A stretch of 64,000 nucleotides of DNA from assembly GCF_001545155.1 (NCBI RefSeq), contig NZ_CP014226.1:657926-721925 (forward strand). Direction: 5' to 3'. This stretch comes from Halomonas chromatireducens (GTDB taxonomy: Bacteria; Pseudomonadota; Gammaproteobacteria; Pseudomonadales; Halomonadaceae). A program made the translations under genes and the position numbers. How positions within the stretch are numbered: position 1 is the stretch's first letter; each line of letters opens with the position of its first letter. Below are positions 51,007 through 63,781 of the stretch, in pieces. A model generated the notes under the pieces. It was given only the letters and a program-made list of their open reading frames with translations. It had not been told where the DNA came from and did no database searches.

Positions 51007-52442
51007 CTCCGAGCTTCGCCGATGAAGCGGGTGTCACGTTCAAGTGCGATGCGTTCGTTCTGTTGGGATTGTACGTTCAATTGGATCGGGTGGCTGGGCA
51101 GTTCCAGCACCTCGGCGTCGGCGGTGACCTGTACCGCGAACCTGCGCGAGGCACCGGCAGGAACACGCAGTGTGTCGGGATCGATCTCCAACCCGGGCAG
51201 GCCGCTTACTTCGAGGCGAAACTCATGGTCCTCGCGATCCTGATTGCGCAGAGTCAGGGAAAAGACATTGCTGATACGGCCGTCACGGGTCATCTGATAG
51301 AGCTGCCCGCGTTCCCGCTCGACTTCAAAATCCAGCGGCATGCGATCACTCAGCGCCCATACAAACAGGCCAATCATCACCAGCAGTGCCACCAGGTAGC
51401 CCATCAGTCGCGGACGCAGGATATGAGTCGGCTTGCCTTCCAGGGCATTCTCGGTGGTATAGCGGATCAACCCCCGCGGATAGTTCATCCTGTCCATCAC
51501 ACTGTCGCACGCATCGATGCAAGCGGCGCAGGTGATGCATTCATATTGTAGGCCGTCACGGATATCGATGCCGGTGGGGCAGACCTGAACGCAGAGGTCG
51601 CAGTCGATGCAGTCACCGTATCCGGCCTCCCGAGCCTGCTGATGGCTGAGACTCTTCTTGCGTGAACCGCGAGGTTCGCCGCGAGCCTCGTCATAGGACA
51701 CGATCAGGGTGTCGGCGTCGAACATCACCCCCTGGAAGCGGGCATAGGGGCACATGTAGATACATACCTGCTCGCGCAGCCAGCCGGCATTCAGGTAGGT
51801 GAATACCAGAAAGAAGCCCGACCAGAAATAGGCCCAGCCGTGAGCCTGGAGGGTGGGCAGTTCCACCACCAGTTCACGGATCGGTGTGAAGTAGCCGACG
51901 AAGGTGACCCCCGTGGCAAGGGCGATCGCGAGCCAGATGATGTGCTTCGCGGTCTTGCGCCATGCCTTGTCCAGGTTCATGGGCTGGCGGTCGAGCTTGA
52001 TGCGACGGTTCCGAGAGCCCTCCAGGCGATGCTCGACCCAGATATAAAGAAAGGTCCAGACACTCTGGGGGCAGGTGTAGCCACACCACACCCGGCCGGC
52101 GAAAACGGTGATGAAAAACAGGCCGAAGGCGCAGATGATCAGCAGCCACGAGAGCAGGATGAACTCCTGGGGATAGAAGGTCGCGGCAAAGATATGAAAT
52201 TCCCGTCCTGGCAGGTCGAACCAGATCAGCGGGCGGCCGTCCCACTGAATCCAGGGCGTGACGAAGAAGGCCAGCATCAGCAGCCAATTGGCACAGCGAC
52301 GCAGGCGTTGGAAAAACCCTTTGATCTCGCGCACATAGATATGCCGCCGGCTGGCGTACATCTCCTGCTGTACGACGGCGCGCGGTTCGTGGTGGCCCAC
52401 GGGATCCGGGGTCACATCGCGGGCGGGTATCTTGTCACTCAT
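51003..52442 (-). CDS. ccoG: cbb3 oxidase accessory protein CcoG (RdxA/FixG)
   Basis: 479-residue membrane protein with two [4Fe-4S] ferredoxin motifs (CIDCDLCVQVCPTGIDIRDG and CITCAACIDACDSVMDRM), five or so membrane helices and a C-terminal immunoglobulin-like FixG domain. Proposed Cu(II) reductase for oxidase copper delivery. First gene of the ccoGHIS operon, separated from ccoP by 128 bp with a hairpin. Confidence 0.95.
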   Translation of the reverse strand: MSDKIPARDVTPDPVGHHEPRAVVQQEMYASRRHIYVREIKGFFQRLRRCANWLLMLAFFVTPWIQWDGRPLIWFDLPGREFHIFAATFYPQEFILLSWLLIICAFGLFFITVFAGRVWCGYTCPQSVWTFLYIWVEHRLEGSRNRRIKLDRQPMNLDKAWRKTAKHIIWLAIALATGVTFVGYFTPIRELVVELPTLQAHGWAYFWSGFFLVFTYLNAGWLREQVCIYMCPYARFQGVMFDADTLIVSYDEARGEPRGSRKKSLSHQQAREAGYGDCIDCDLCVQVCPTGIDIRDGLQYECITCAACIDACDSVMDRMNYPRGLIRYTTENALEGKPTHILRPRLMGYLVALLVMIGLFVWALSDRMPLDFEVERERGQLYQMTRDGRISNVFSLTLRNQDREDHEFRLEVSGLPGLEIDPDTLRVPAGASRRFAVQVTADAEVLELPSHPIQLNVQSQQNERIALERDTRFIGEARR

Positions 52443-52526
52443 GGCGGACTCGTGGCGGGCAGGGATGGCCCGCAGAAGGGGAGCAATGAAACAGGTCCAT
52501 TGTATCGAGGCCCCGTCACCAAGAGA

Positions 52527-52553
52527 AAGGGTGCGACCTCAGGCCGCACCCTT
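52527..52553 (-). terminator. Hairpin between ccoP and ccoG
   Basis: Arms AAGGGTGCG (52527-52535) and CGCACCCTT (52545-52553); on the minus strand it is followed by TCTCTTGG, so the ccoNOQP message probably ends or thins here. Confidence 0.6.
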
Positions 52554-52570
52554 ACTGCCCGGCTACGTCC

Positions 52571-53500
52571 TCAGTCGCGAAAACGAAGGCTGTAGACGTA
52601 GGCGGCGACGAGATGGACACGCTCCGCACCGATATAGGCTTCCTGAGCCGGCATATGGCCGTTACGACCGTTGCGCAGGGTCTGGCGAACCGAGTCGGCA
52701 ACGCTCTGGCCGGGCATCTGGTAAAGCCAGATGTCATTGGTCAGGTTGGGGGCGCCCAGCGCCTGGTTGCCGCTGCCGTCCGGCATGTGGCAGGCGGCGC
52801 AGACCGAGGCATAGACCGCCGCCCCTTGCTCGGCACGGTCGGCTTCATGCTCGAGGTCGGAAAGCGACAGGACATACTGGGTGACGTTCTCGATGTTGTT
52901 CGCGCCAAGCGTCTGGAACGAGGGCATCAGCCCGTTACGTCCCCTGACCAGAGATGTCATGATCTGCTCGGGCTCGCCGCCGTAGAGCCAGTCGTCATTG
53001 GTCAGGTTGGGGAACCCGTAGCCGCCCTGGGCGTTGGCGCCGTGACATACCGCACAGTTGTTCTGGTAGATGCGGTCGGCGACCAGCATGGCCTCCTCAT
53101 CCCGGGCCAGTTCCGGGATCGGAATCTCCTGGTACTGGGCGAAAATTGGCGTGAAGCGCTCTTCGGCCCTGGCAACTTCCTCTTCCCACTGGCCTTCCTG
53201 GGTCCAGCCAAGCAGGCCGGTGAAGTTACCCAGCCCCGGATAAAGCAGCAGGTAGCCCAGCGAAAAAACGATCGTTGCCACGTAGAGCTGGAACCACCAG
53301 CGGGGCAGCGGGTTGTCGTACTCCTCGATCTCGTCGGCGGCGTGACCGGTGGTCTCTACGTTGCCATCGGCATCCGGCACCTTGTCGGTCTTGCGGTTGG
53401 CGTAGAGGATCCAGAAGGCGAAGGCAATGGAGCCCAGCGTGAGAACGATGATCCAGGCGCTCCAGAACCCGGAAAGGGAGTCATCCCAAAGATTGTTCAT
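52571..53500 (-). CDS. ccoP: cbb3 cytochrome c oxidase subunit III (dihaem, CcoP)
   Basis: 309 residues with two membrane helices at the N-terminal third and two c-type haem motifs, CAVCHGANAQGG (about residue 135) and CAACHMPDGSG (about 235). It passes electrons from cytochrome c to CcoO/CcoN. Overlaps ccoQ by four bases. Confidence 0.97.
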   Translation of the reverse strand: MNNLWDDSLSGFWSAWIIVLTLGSIAFAFWILYANRKTDKVPDADGNVETTGHAADEIEEYDNPLPRWWFQLYVATIVFSLGYLLLYPGLGNFTGLLGWTQEGQWEEEVARAEERFTPIFAQYQEIPIPELARDEEAMLVADRIYQNNCAVCHGANAQGGYGFPNLTNDDWLYGGEPEQIMTSLVRGRNGLMPSFQTLGANNIENVTQYVLSLSDLEHEADRAEQGAAVYASVCAACHMPDGSGNQALGAPNLTNDIWLYQMPGQSVADSVRQTLRNGRNGHMPAQEAYIGAERVHLVAAYVYSLRFRD

Positions 53501-53733
53501 GTGTTTCTGTCTCCCTTGTTCGTACGGGAATCGCCGTTGTCGCCCGACTCGCTGCTCGAGCGGGGCGAGGCGCTGCTGTCACGTATTGGCTGCTCATCCT
53601 CTTCGGCGAAGGGCAGGTTGGCCGCCTCATCGAAGTCCGGCTTGCGACGCCGGGAGTAGGCCCACCAGGTGATGCCGAGAAAGGCGACGATCAGCAAAAA
53701 GGTGATGATGCCGCGAAAGGTTCCGGTATCCAT
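53497..53733 (-). CDS. ccoQ: cbb3 oxidase subunit CcoQ (FixQ)
   Basis: 78 residues with one membrane helix (TFRGIITFLLIVAFLGITWWAY) and a hydrophilic, Ser/Asp-rich tail. The start is ATG 53733, two bases after the ccoO stop. CcoQ usually stabilises the complex. The tail is somewhat longer than in E. coli-type relatives. Confidence 0.9.
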   Translation of the reverse strand: MDTGTFRGIITFLLIVAFLGITWWAYSRRRKPDFDEAANLPFAEEDEQPIRDSSASPRSSSESGDNGDSRTNKGDRNT

Positions 53734-53735
53734 GG

Positions 53736-54344
53736 TCAGCGTGTGCCCTCGAGCACGGTACCCAACTGCTGCAGGTAGGCGACCAGGGCCGTGATTTCCT
53801 GCTGCCCACGCACTTCGCGGGTGGCGTTCTCGATATCCTCGTCGGTATAGGGCACGCCGAGGGTGCGCAGCGCCCGCATCTTGCGCGGCGTATCGTTGCC
53901 ATCGAGCGTACGCTCGAAGAGCCATGGGTAGGCCGGCATGATCGATCCCGGCACCACGTCACGCGGGTTGTACATGTGGGCACGGTGCCAGTCGTCGCTG
54001 TAGCGGCCACCGACGCGGGCCAGGTCGGGACCGGTGCGCTTGGAGCCCCAAAGGAAGTTGTGCTCGTAGATGAACTCGCCAGCCACGCTGTAGTGGCCAT
54101 AGCGCTCGGTCTCGGCGCGGAACGGGCGGATCATCTGGGAGTGACAGCCGACGCAGCCTTCCCGGCGATAGATGTCACGGCCTTCCAGTTCCAGGGCAGA
54201 GAGCGGGCGCAGGCCCTCGACCGGCTCGGTGGTCTGCTTCTGGAAGAACAGCGGCACGATCTCGGCCAGGCCGCCGAAGCTGATCACCACCAGGATCAAC
54301 ACGGCGAGCAGGCCTACGTTCTTTTCGACAATCTCGTGTTTCAT
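53736..54344 (-). CDS. ccoO: cbb3 oxidase subunit II (monohaem, CcoO)
   Basis: 202 residues, one N-terminal membrane helix and the haem c motif [23 protein letters not shown] near residue 60. Typical of FixO. It follows ccoN after 22 bp. Confidence 0.97.
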   Translation of the reverse strand: MKHEIVEKNVGLLAVLILVVISFGGLAEIVPLFFQKQTTEPVEGLRPLSALELEGRDIYRREGCVGCHSQMIRPFRAETERYGHYSVAGEFIYEHNFLWGSKRTGPDLARVGGRYSDDWHRAHMYNPRDVVPGSIMPAYPWLFERTLDGNDTPRKMRALRTLGVPYTDEDIENATREVRGQQEITALVAYLQQLGTVLEGTR

Positions 54345-54366
54345 TGGTGTCGGTATCCCCGGTTGC

Positions 54367-55791
54367 TCAGGCGGTCTGCGGAATCGGATGTTGCACGGCT
54401 TCGCTGCGCTGGATGGTCTTGAAGACGTTGTAGGCCATGATCAGCATGCCGATAATCCAGAACAGGCCGCCGATCAGGCGCACGATATAGCCCGGACCGC
54501 TGGCCTCGACGGACTCCATGAAGGTGTACATCAGGGTGCCGTCGGGGTTGATGGCGCGCCACATCAGGCCTTGCAGGATGCCATTGACCCACATGGAGGC
54601 GATATAGAGTACCGTTCCAATGGTAGCCAGCCAGAAATGCACTGCAATCATGCCGACCGAATACATTTCGGTGCGACCGAACAGGCGCGGGATCAGGTGG
54701 TACATGGAGCCGATGGTAATCATTGCCACCCAGCCGAGTGCGCCGGCATGGACGTGGCCGATGGTCCAGTCGGTGTAGTGCGACAAAGCGTTGACCGTCT
54801 TGATCGCCATCATCGGTCCTTCGAAGGTGGACATGCCGTAGAATGACAGGGCAACCACCAGGAAGCGCAGGGTCGGGTCGGTGCGCAGCTTATGCCAGGC
54901 GCCGGAGAGCGTCATCATCCCGTTGATCATGCCGCCCCAGGAGGGCGCCAGCAGGATGATCGACATCACCATGCCCAGCGACTGGGCCCAGTCGGGCAGG
55001 GCGGTGTAGTGCAGGTGGTGTGGGCCTGCCCACATGTAGATCATGATCAGCGCCCAGAAATGGACGATGGATAGCCTGTAGGAGTAGATGGGGCGCTCGG
55101 CCTGCTTGGGAACGAAGTAGTACATCATGCCGAGGAAGCCGGCGGTGAGGAAGAAGCCGACCGCGTTGTGCCCGTACCACCACTGCACCATGGCATCGAT
55201 GGTGCCGGAGTAGATGGAGATCGAATACATGGCGGTGACCGGGATCGCGGCATTGTTGACGATGTGCAGCACGGCCACGGTCAGGATGAAGGCGGCGAAG
55301 AACCAGTTGGCGACATAGATGTGCGACGTCTTGCGCTGCTTGATGGTCATCAGGAAGACGATGGCATAGCTGACCCATACTGCGGCGATCAGGATATTGA
55401 TTGGCCACTCCAGCTCGGCATACTCCTTGGTGGTGGTGTAGCCAAGCGGCAGGGTGATCACTGCCGATACGATCACCGCCTGCCAGCCCCAGAAGGTGAA
55501 GGCTGCCAGCTTGTCGGAGAACAGGCGCGTCTGACAGGTACGCTGCACGACATAATAGGAGGTTGCCATCAGCGCCGAACCACCGAAGGCAAAGATGACG
55601 GCGTTGGTGTGCAGCGGGCGCAGGCGGCCAAAACTCGTCCAGGGCAGGTCGAGGTTGAGTTGCGGCCAAACCAGCTGTGCGGCAAGGATGACGCCGAGGA
55701 GCATGCCCACGATGCCCCACACGACTGTCATGATCGCGAACTGCCGAACTACCTTGTAATTGTAGGTCGGGTGCTCTAATGCTGTGCTCAT
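54367..55791 (-). CDS. ccoN: cbb3 oxidase catalytic subunit I (CcoN)
   Basis: 474 residues with about 12 membrane helices and the haem/copper ligands in blocks [51 protein letters not shown] and [17 protein letters not shown]. High-affinity oxygen reduction. The start ATG 55791 ([13 protein letters not shown]) was chosen over an in-frame reading that continues far upstream into a non-homologous region. Heads the ccoNOQP operon. Confidence 0.97.
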   Translation of the reverse strand: MSTALEHPTYNYKVVRQFAIMTVVWGIVGMLLGVILAAQLVWPQLNLDLPWTSFGRLRPLHTNAVIFAFGGSALMATSYYVVQRTCQTRLFSDKLAAFTFWGWQAVIVSAVITLPLGYTTTKEYAELEWPINILIAAVWVSYAIVFLMTIKQRKTSHIYVANWFFAAFILTVAVLHIVNNAAIPVTAMYSISIYSGTIDAMVQWWYGHNAVGFFLTAGFLGMMYYFVPKQAERPIYSYRLSIVHFWALIMIYMWAGPHHLHYTALPDWAQSLGMVMSIILLAPSWGGMINGMMTLSGAWHKLRTDPTLRFLVVALSFYGMSTFEGPMMAIKTVNALSHYTDWTIGHVHAGALGWVAMITIGSMYHLIPRLFGRTEMYSVGMIAVHFWLATIGTVLYIASMWVNGILQGLMWRAINPDGTLMYTFMESVEASGPGYIVRLIGGLFWIIGMLIMAYNVFKTIQRSEAVQHPIPQTA

Positions 55792-55952
55792 GTCAGGTTC
55801 CCATCGAACGCGTATCGAGAGCCGGCCGTCACGGATGCTGCGGCCGGCGCTCACGGTTGGGTGAAGCGGGTCAAAAACAGAATGGATTCTATCGCAGCCG
55901 CATCGCAGACTGAAACACGCCCAAGGGCGAAACTCACACAGGAGTTTGACCG

Positions 55953-56684
55953 GTGTCGTACTTTGCACGACTTGATCGGGTAGCAATTTCTTCGGTGCGC
56001 CTCCGCGAGCGCCTCCTCGAAGGGGAGACCGGACGCTGGCGTGTCGAGGGGCTGGGTCCGCTGGAAGTTGAGGGTGACGGAAGCGTCGGCCGGCTGCTGA
56101 TCGCCCATGGGGCGGGGGCTGGACAGGGGTCGCCCTTCATGAGCCAACTGCGTGGCAGTCTGGCGAAGCAGGGGGTGCAAACCCTGGCGATAGAGTTCGC
56201 CTACATGCAGCGAATGCAGAAAGAAGCCAAGCGTTTTCCGCCACCGCGCATCGATCGTCTGGTGGATGAAATGAGTGCCTGGTGCGACATTCTGACACAT
56301 CCCGAACTGGGTAGCTTCTGGTTGGGCGGGAAGTCCATGGGCGGACGAGCTGCCAGCCTGCTGGCGGCCCGCGACCAGGCCGCAGGATTGATCCTGTGCG
56401 GTTACCCCTTCCATCCGCCGGGCAAGCCGGAAAGCCTTCGCCTTTCGCACTGGCCGCTGCTCGGCTGTCCGACCCTGGTGGTTCAGGGTAGCCGCGACCC
56501 CTTTGGCAACCGCGAAGAAGTCGAAAGCTATCGGCTGGGCGATGACGTTGCGGTGCATCTGTTGGAAGATGGCGATCACGACTGGAAGCCTCGGCGTGCT
56601 TCCGGTTTCACCCAGGAGGGGCTGATCGAGGAAGCGGCGGGAGTGATCGCCGCCTTCATGCGGCAACACTCTGAAAGGCATTGA
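55953..56684 (+). CDS. Alpha/beta hydrolase (dienelactone-hydrolase-like)
   Basis: 243 residues; GTG start at 55953 after CACAGGAG. Motifs: oxyanion region [16 protein letters not shown], nucleophile [11 protein letters not shown] (Ser in GKSMGG), aspartate in GSRDPFG and histidine in EDGDHDWK. It matches the KANL3/Tex30-like hydrolase group, whose substrates are unknown. Divergent from ccoN, with only 161 bp between. Its stop codon overlaps the -35 box of the tRNA promoter. Confidence 0.85.
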   Translation: MSYFARLDRVAISSVRLRERLLEGETGRWRVEGLGPLEVEGDGSVGRLLIAHGAGAGQGSPFMSQLRGSLAKQGVQTLAIEFAYMQRMQKEAKRFPPPRIDRLVDEMSAWCDILTHPELGSFWLGGKSMGGRAASLLAARDQAAGLILCGYPFHPPGKPESLRLSHWPLLGCPTLVVQGSRDPFGNREEVESYRLGDDVAVHLLEDGDHDWKPRRASGFTQEGLIEEAAGVIAAFMRQHSERH

Positions 56685-56708
56685 CAACCAACCGGATCCC
56701 TGTAGAAT
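56681..56708 (+). promoter_or_regulatory. Sigma70 promoter of the tRNA array
   Basis: TTGACA at 56681-56686, 16-base spacer, TAGAAT at 56703-56708, followed by a GC-rich stretch before the first tRNA. The -35 overlaps the stop of the preceding hydrolase gene. Confidence 0.75.
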
Positions 56709-56725
56709 TCAGCGCCACGTGACCG

Positions 56726-56801
56726 GGGTGGTTAGCTCAGTTGGGAGAGCACCAGCCTTACAAGCTGGGGGTCACTGGTTCGAACCCAGTACCACCCACC
56801 A
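56726..56801 (+). tRNA. tRNA-Val (TAC)
   Basis: 76 nt including encoded CCA. Cloverleaf: acceptor GGGTGGT/ACCACCC, D arm TAGCTCAG, anticodon stem CCAGC/GCTGG with loop CTTACAA (anticodon TAC), T loop TTCGAAC. Confidence 0.97.
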
Positions 56802-56852
56802 TCGCTCTCGAGCATCAAGCGATGGCGAGTGATCACGTAGGAAGCACGCAGC

Positions 56853-56929
56853 GGACCGGTAGTTCAGTTGGTTAGAATGCCGGCCTGTCACGCCGGAGGT
56901 CGCGGGTTCGAGTCCCGTCCGGTCCGCCA
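56853..56929 (+). tRNA. tRNA-Asp (GTC), copy 1
   Basis: 77 nt with CCA. Acceptor GGACCGG/CCGGTCC; anticodon stem CCGGC/GCCGG, loop CTGTCAC (GTC). Confidence 0.97.
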
Positions 56930-56956
56930 ACTGTTTCTGATGTCTTGTCGTCTTGT

Positions 56957-57033
56957 GGACCGGTAGTTCAGTTGGTTAGAATGCCGGCCTGTCACGCCGG
57001 AGGTCGCGGGTTCGAGTCCCGTCCGGTCCGCCA
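56957..57033 (+). tRNA. tRNA-Asp (GTC), copy 2
   Basis: Identical in sequence to copy 1 over all 77 nt; separated from it by 27 bases. Confidence 0.97.
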
Positions 57034-57105
57034 CGATGACTTGCATGCAGTATCGAGTAGCGTTGTATCGAGCAGGGCTATTAGTAAATGAAGTGCGGTA
57101 TCCGT

Positions 57106-57182
57106 GGGTGATTAGCTCAGTTGGTTAGAGCACCAGCCTCACATGCTGGGGGTCACTGGTTCGAATCCGGTATCTCCCACCA
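57106..57182 (+). tRNA. tRNA-Val (CAC)
   Basis: 77 nt with CCA; anticodon loop CTCACAT gives CAC. Acceptor arms GGGTGAT and ATCTCCC have a U-U mismatch at pair 4:69; the T stem has a G-U pair. Confidence 0.93.
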
Positions 57183-57185
57183 CGC

Positions 57186-57262
57186 GGACCGGTAGTTCAG
57201 TTGGTTAGAATGCCGGCCTGTCACGCCGGAGGTCGCGGGTTCGAGTCCCGTCCGGTCCGCCA
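57186..57262 (+). tRNA. tRNA-Asp (GTC), copy 3
   Basis: Third identical copy, three bases after tRNA-Val(CAC), so both are clearly processed from one precursor. Confidence 0.97.
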
Positions 57263-57274
57263 ACACGATTTTCC

Positions 57275-57302
57275 AGACCCCGAGCCGAATGGCTCGGGGT
57301 CT
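57275..57302 (+). terminator. Terminator of the tRNA array
   Basis: Arms AGACCCCGAGCC and GGCTCGGGGTCT with loop GAAT, followed by TTCG. Confidence 0.85.
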
Positions 57303-57450
57303 TTCGTTATGCACGGTTTTTCCTTTCCTGTCTTCTCTTGCTCTCCTGCTGCGCTATGCTGCTTTCGCCTATGGTGCATCATTATCTTTGCGCATCCCGC
57401 TTGGCTATCATACAGTTGTTTGAAACCTTGACCAGCAGGAGGAGTTCGGC

Positions 57451-59460
57451 GTGCGCTACCCTCATCTCTTTCGTCCGCTCGACGTGGGCCACCTGACGCT
57501 GCCCAACCGGGTGTTGATGGGCTCCATGCATACCAATCTCGAAGAGGCGCCCAATGGCTTCTCCCGCCTGGCGGCCTTCTATGCCGAACGGGCCCGTGAA
57601 GGCGTCGGTCTGATCGTCACCGGTGGTATCGCTCCCAACCCCGAGGGCGCCGTCTTTCAGGGGGCGGCAACCCTGGAGCGCAGCGAGCAGGTGGCGAATC
57701 ACCGCGGCGTGGTCGAAGCGGTGCATGCCGAGGGCGGTCATATTTGCATGCAGATCCTGCACGCCGGTCGCTACGCCTATTCCCCCGAGCTGGTGGCACC
57801 GTCGCCGATCCAGGCCCCCATCAACCCCTTTGCCCCCCGGGAGCTCACCGGTGAGGAAGTTGAAGGCCAGATAGCCGACTATGTGCGCTGTGCCACCCTG
57901 GCCCGGGAGGCTGGCTATGACGGCGTCGAGGTGATGGGGTCCGAGGGGTACCTGATCAACCAGTTTCTCTGCCTGCGTACCAACCACCGTAGTGATGAGT
58001 GGGGTGGTGCGTTCGACAGTCGCATGCGCTTTGCCGTCGAGATCGTGAAGGGGATCCGCGAGGCAGTGGGTGAGGACTTTCTTATCATCTTCCGCCTGTC
58101 GATGATCGATCTGGTGGAGGAGGGCAGCACCTGGGAAGAGGTCGTCACCCTGGGGCGGGCTCTCGAGACGGCAGGCGTCAACCTGATCAATACCGGCATC
58201 GGCTGGCACGAGGCGCGCATACCCACCATCGTCACCAGTGTGCCGCGGGCGGCCTTCACCGAAGTGACCCGGCGCATGAAGACGGAACTCAGCGTGCCGC
58301 TGATCACCACCAACCGCATCAACATGCCGGACGTGGCCGAGCGGGTGCTGGCCGATGGCCACGCGGACATGGTTTCCATGGCACGACCCTTCCTGGCCGA
58401 CCCGGCCTGGATCACCAAGGCGGCTGAAGGGCGCAGCGAAGAGATCAACACCTGTATCGCCTGCAACCAGGCGTGTCTCGATCACACCTTCCAGGGCAAG
58501 TTGACCTCCTGCCTGGTCAACCCGCAGGCCTGCCACGAGACCGAGCTCGAGATTCTCCCGGCGGAGACAGTACGGGATATCGCCGTGGTCGGCGGCGGGC
58601 CGGCGGGTCTGTCGGCTGCCGTCACCGCGGCAAGGCGGGGGCATCGCGTGGTACTGTTCGAGCGCAACAGCGAACTGGGCGGACAGTTCAACCTGGCGCG
58701 AAAGATACCGGGCAAGGAGGAGTTCGACGAGACCCTGCGCTACTTCAAGGTCATGCTCGACAAGTACGGTGTCTCAGTGCGACTCAATTGCAGTGCCGAT
58801 CTCCATACCCTCCAGGGCTTCGATGCCGTGGTGCTGGCCAGCGGCGTCCAGCCCCGCCAACTGACCCTGCCGGGCCATGATCACCCCAAGGTGCTCAGCT
58901 ATCCCATGGCCATCCATCATCCGGAGCGCGTCGGCCGCCGGGTGGCGATCATCGGCGCCGGGGGGATCGGTTTCGATGTCGCCGAGCTCCTCACCCATGT
59001 TGGCCACCCCGCCATGGACACCGAGGCCTGGTGTGCCGAATGGGGCGTGGATCTCAGCGTCTCCGAACGGGGTGGGATCGCCCCGCCGCAGCGTCCCGAT
59101 ACGCCCCGCCAAGTTTTTCTGCTGCAGCGCAAGGCCTCCAAGCCAGGCAAGGGGCTGGGCAAGACCACCGGCTGGGTACACCGTGCCTCGCTGAAGCATC
59201 GCGGCGTCGAGACCCTGGCTGGCTGCGAGTACATGGGCATCGATGATCACGGACTCCACATTCGCCAGGATGGCGAGCCGCGACTGCTCGAGGTCGACAG
59301 CGTCGTCGTCTGCGCCGGCCAGAACCCGGTGCGCGAACTCCTCGAGCCGATGCAGGCCTCGGGTATGGAGGTACACATGATCGGCGGCGCCGACGAAGCC
59401 GCAGAACTCGATGCCAAGCGCGCCATCGAGCAGGGCACACGGGTCTCGGCCAATCTTTGA
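57451..59460 (+). CDS. fadH: 2,4-dienoyl-CoA reductase (NADPH), FadH-type
   Basis: 669-residue flavin/iron-sulfur enzyme of unsaturated fatty-acid oxidation. N-terminal old-yellow-enzyme barrel (RVLMGSMHTNLEE, EGGHICMQILHAGRYAYSPE), the [4Fe-4S] cysteines CIACNQACLD...SCLVNPQACHE, then an FAD/NADPH part with VVGGGPAGLSAAV and GRRVAIIGAGGIGFD. The start is GTG at 57451 behind GGAGGAGTTCGGC. Length equals E. coli FadH. Confidence 0.94.
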   Translation: MRYPHLFRPLDVGHLTLPNRVLMGSMHTNLEEAPNGFSRLAAFYAERAREGVGLIVTGGIAPNPEGAVFQGAATLERSEQVANHRGVVEAVHAEGGHICMQILHAGRYAYSPELVAPSPIQAPINPFAPRELTGEEVEGQIADYVRCATLAREAGYDGVEVMGSEGYLINQFLCLRTNHRSDEWGGAFDSRMRFAVEIVKGIREAVGEDFLIIFRLSMIDLVEEGSTWEEVVTLGRALETAGVNLINTGIGWHEARIPTIVTSVPRAAFTEVTRRMKTELSVPLITTNRINMPDVAERVLADGHADMVSMARPFLADPAWITKAAEGRSEEINTCIACNQACLDHTFQGKLTSCLVNPQACHETELEILPAETVRDIAVVGGGPAGLSAAVTAARRGHRVVLFERNSELGGQFNLARKIPGKEEFDETLRYFKVMLDKYGVSVRLNCSADLHTLQGFDAVVLASGVQPRQLTLPGHDHPKVLSYPMAIHHPERVGRRVAIIGAGGIGFDVAELLTHVGHPAMDTEAWCAEWGVDLSVSERGGIAPPQRPDTPRQVFLLQRKASKPGKGLGKTTGWVHRASLKHRGVETLAGCEYMGIDDHGLHIRQDGEPRLLEVDSVVVCAGQNPVRELLEPMQASGMEVHMIGGADEAAELDAKRAIEQGTRVSANL

Positions 59461-59480
59461 GAAACGCGTAACGGGGCGTC

Positions 59481-60553
59481 TCAGGGCAGGGTGACCGACA
59501 TCGAACCGGAAAGCACCAGGGCGATCAGGTCGGCCTGGCGGTGGGTGTCGGTCTTCTGAAACAGGTTGCGCAGGTGGAAGGCCACCGTGGTGGTGGAGAT
59601 CGACATGCGCTCGGCAATCTCCTCGCTTCGCAGTCCCTCGGCCAGGGCCAGGGCGATACCGGCTTCGCTCGGGGTAAGCCCAAACAGGCTGGCCAGTATC
59701 TGCCGGGGCACCTGGGCGCGTTTTTCCGGGTCCGAGAGCAGGACCACCACCGCTGGTTCATGGGGCGAGCCGTCGGTGCGGCCCAGGGAGCAGGCCAATA
59801 TCAGCAGGTCGCGACGTTCACCCGGGCGGTTGAGCCGCAGACATGTCACCTTTTCCTCCCCCTCCTGGCTGCTCTTGAGCGCGGCGCGAATGGTCTTGCG
59901 CAGGTCCTGGCCGCTGCCGGCGGCGGACAGGCTCTGGCCCAGCTCCAACTGCTCGGTATCCTGCGACAACCGATGAGCCGCCCGGTTGGCAAAGAGTATC
60001 TGTCCGTCTCGCCCCAGCAGGACCATGCCAGGTGCTACCAGGTCGAGGGCTCGTGTGGCGGCAACAAAGGCCTGGCTGCTCGCCTCCTGGCGCAGGTCGG
60101 CCATGGCCTGGCGCAGTTCGGTGATTTCCCCGACAGCCTTGCTGCGCATGCGCCTCACCTGGCGCAGCCGGGCATCGATGGTGGCCAGCATGAGGTCGAA
60201 GTCCACGGGCTTGACCAGATAGTCGTCCGCGCCGGTGCGCTTGCCATCCACCACGTCCCGCGGGTCGGAGAGGGCGGTGAGAAAGATGAACGGGGTGTCG
60301 GCCAGGTCGGGGCGGGTATTGCGAATGTCCCGCAAGACCTCGTAGCCGTTGCAGTGCGGCATATTGATGTCGCAGAGTATCAGGTCCGGGGCCACGGCGT
60401 TGATCTGGTCGATGGCTTCCCGTCCGTCGGCGGCCTCGATGACGGCGTAGCCGGCCTCTTTCAGTTCCTCGCAGATATCCCCCCGCAGTTCGGCATGATC
60501 CTCGGCGCAGAGAATCAGCGCCGGCATGGCAGTTGCTTGTGGCGTCGGGTCGA

Positions 60554-60557
<4 letters not shown>
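59481..60557 (-). CDS. REC-PAS-LuxR response regulator
   Basis: 358-residue regulator: receiver domain with ED at 19-20 and phosphoacceptor D63 (LILCDINMP), a middle part with a PAS-like segment (ATRALDLVAPGMVLLGRDGQILFANRAAH, about 170-200) and a LuxR-type helix-turn-helix near 290-350 (LTPSEAGIALALAEGLRSEEIAERMSISTTTVAFHLRNLF). It overlaps the kinase remnant by four bases, so this is its cognate regulator. Targets unknown. Confidence 0.87.
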
Positions 60558-62541
<1,984 letters not shown>

Positions 62542-62544
62542 GGC

Positions 62545-63606
<1,062 letters not shown>

Positions 63607-63726
63607 GTGGCGCTCCTCGTAGAACTCGTCGGAAGAAATTCGGTTGCTGGGCTTACGGCGCAAGGTGCCGTTCGCTTGCCAAACAATCGGAATGGCGGAC
63701 GAAACCGATAAGGGGTCGCCCGGACA

Positions 63727-63742
63727 CTGTATGGTTGGACAG
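63727..63742. promoter_or_regulatory. LexA (SOS) box of recA
   Basis: CTGT-ATGGTTGG-ACAG, a perfect gammaproteobacterial CTGT-N8-ACAG operator, flanked by ACA and TAG as in strong boxes. Confidence 0.9.
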
Positions 63743-63751
63743 TAGTATGGC

Positions 63752-63780
63752 GAAAAAATCGCCCCACGCCAAGCGTGGCG
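63752..63780 (-). terminator. Terminator of the CinA/PncC gene
   Basis: On the minus strand CCACGC-TTG-GCGTGG followed by GGCGATTTTTT, starting two bases after the stop codon. Confidence 0.65.
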
Positions 63781-63781
63781 C

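Noticed and set aside
55945..55960. Possible FNR box between ccoN and the hydrolase (TTGAC-CGGT-GTCGT)
   Set aside because: The right half matches poorly; cbb3 control by Anr is likely but this site is not convincing.
56853..57262. Repeated 77-base units as a mobile or CRISPR-like repeat
   Set aside because: They fold as complete tRNA-Asp genes with encoded CCA.
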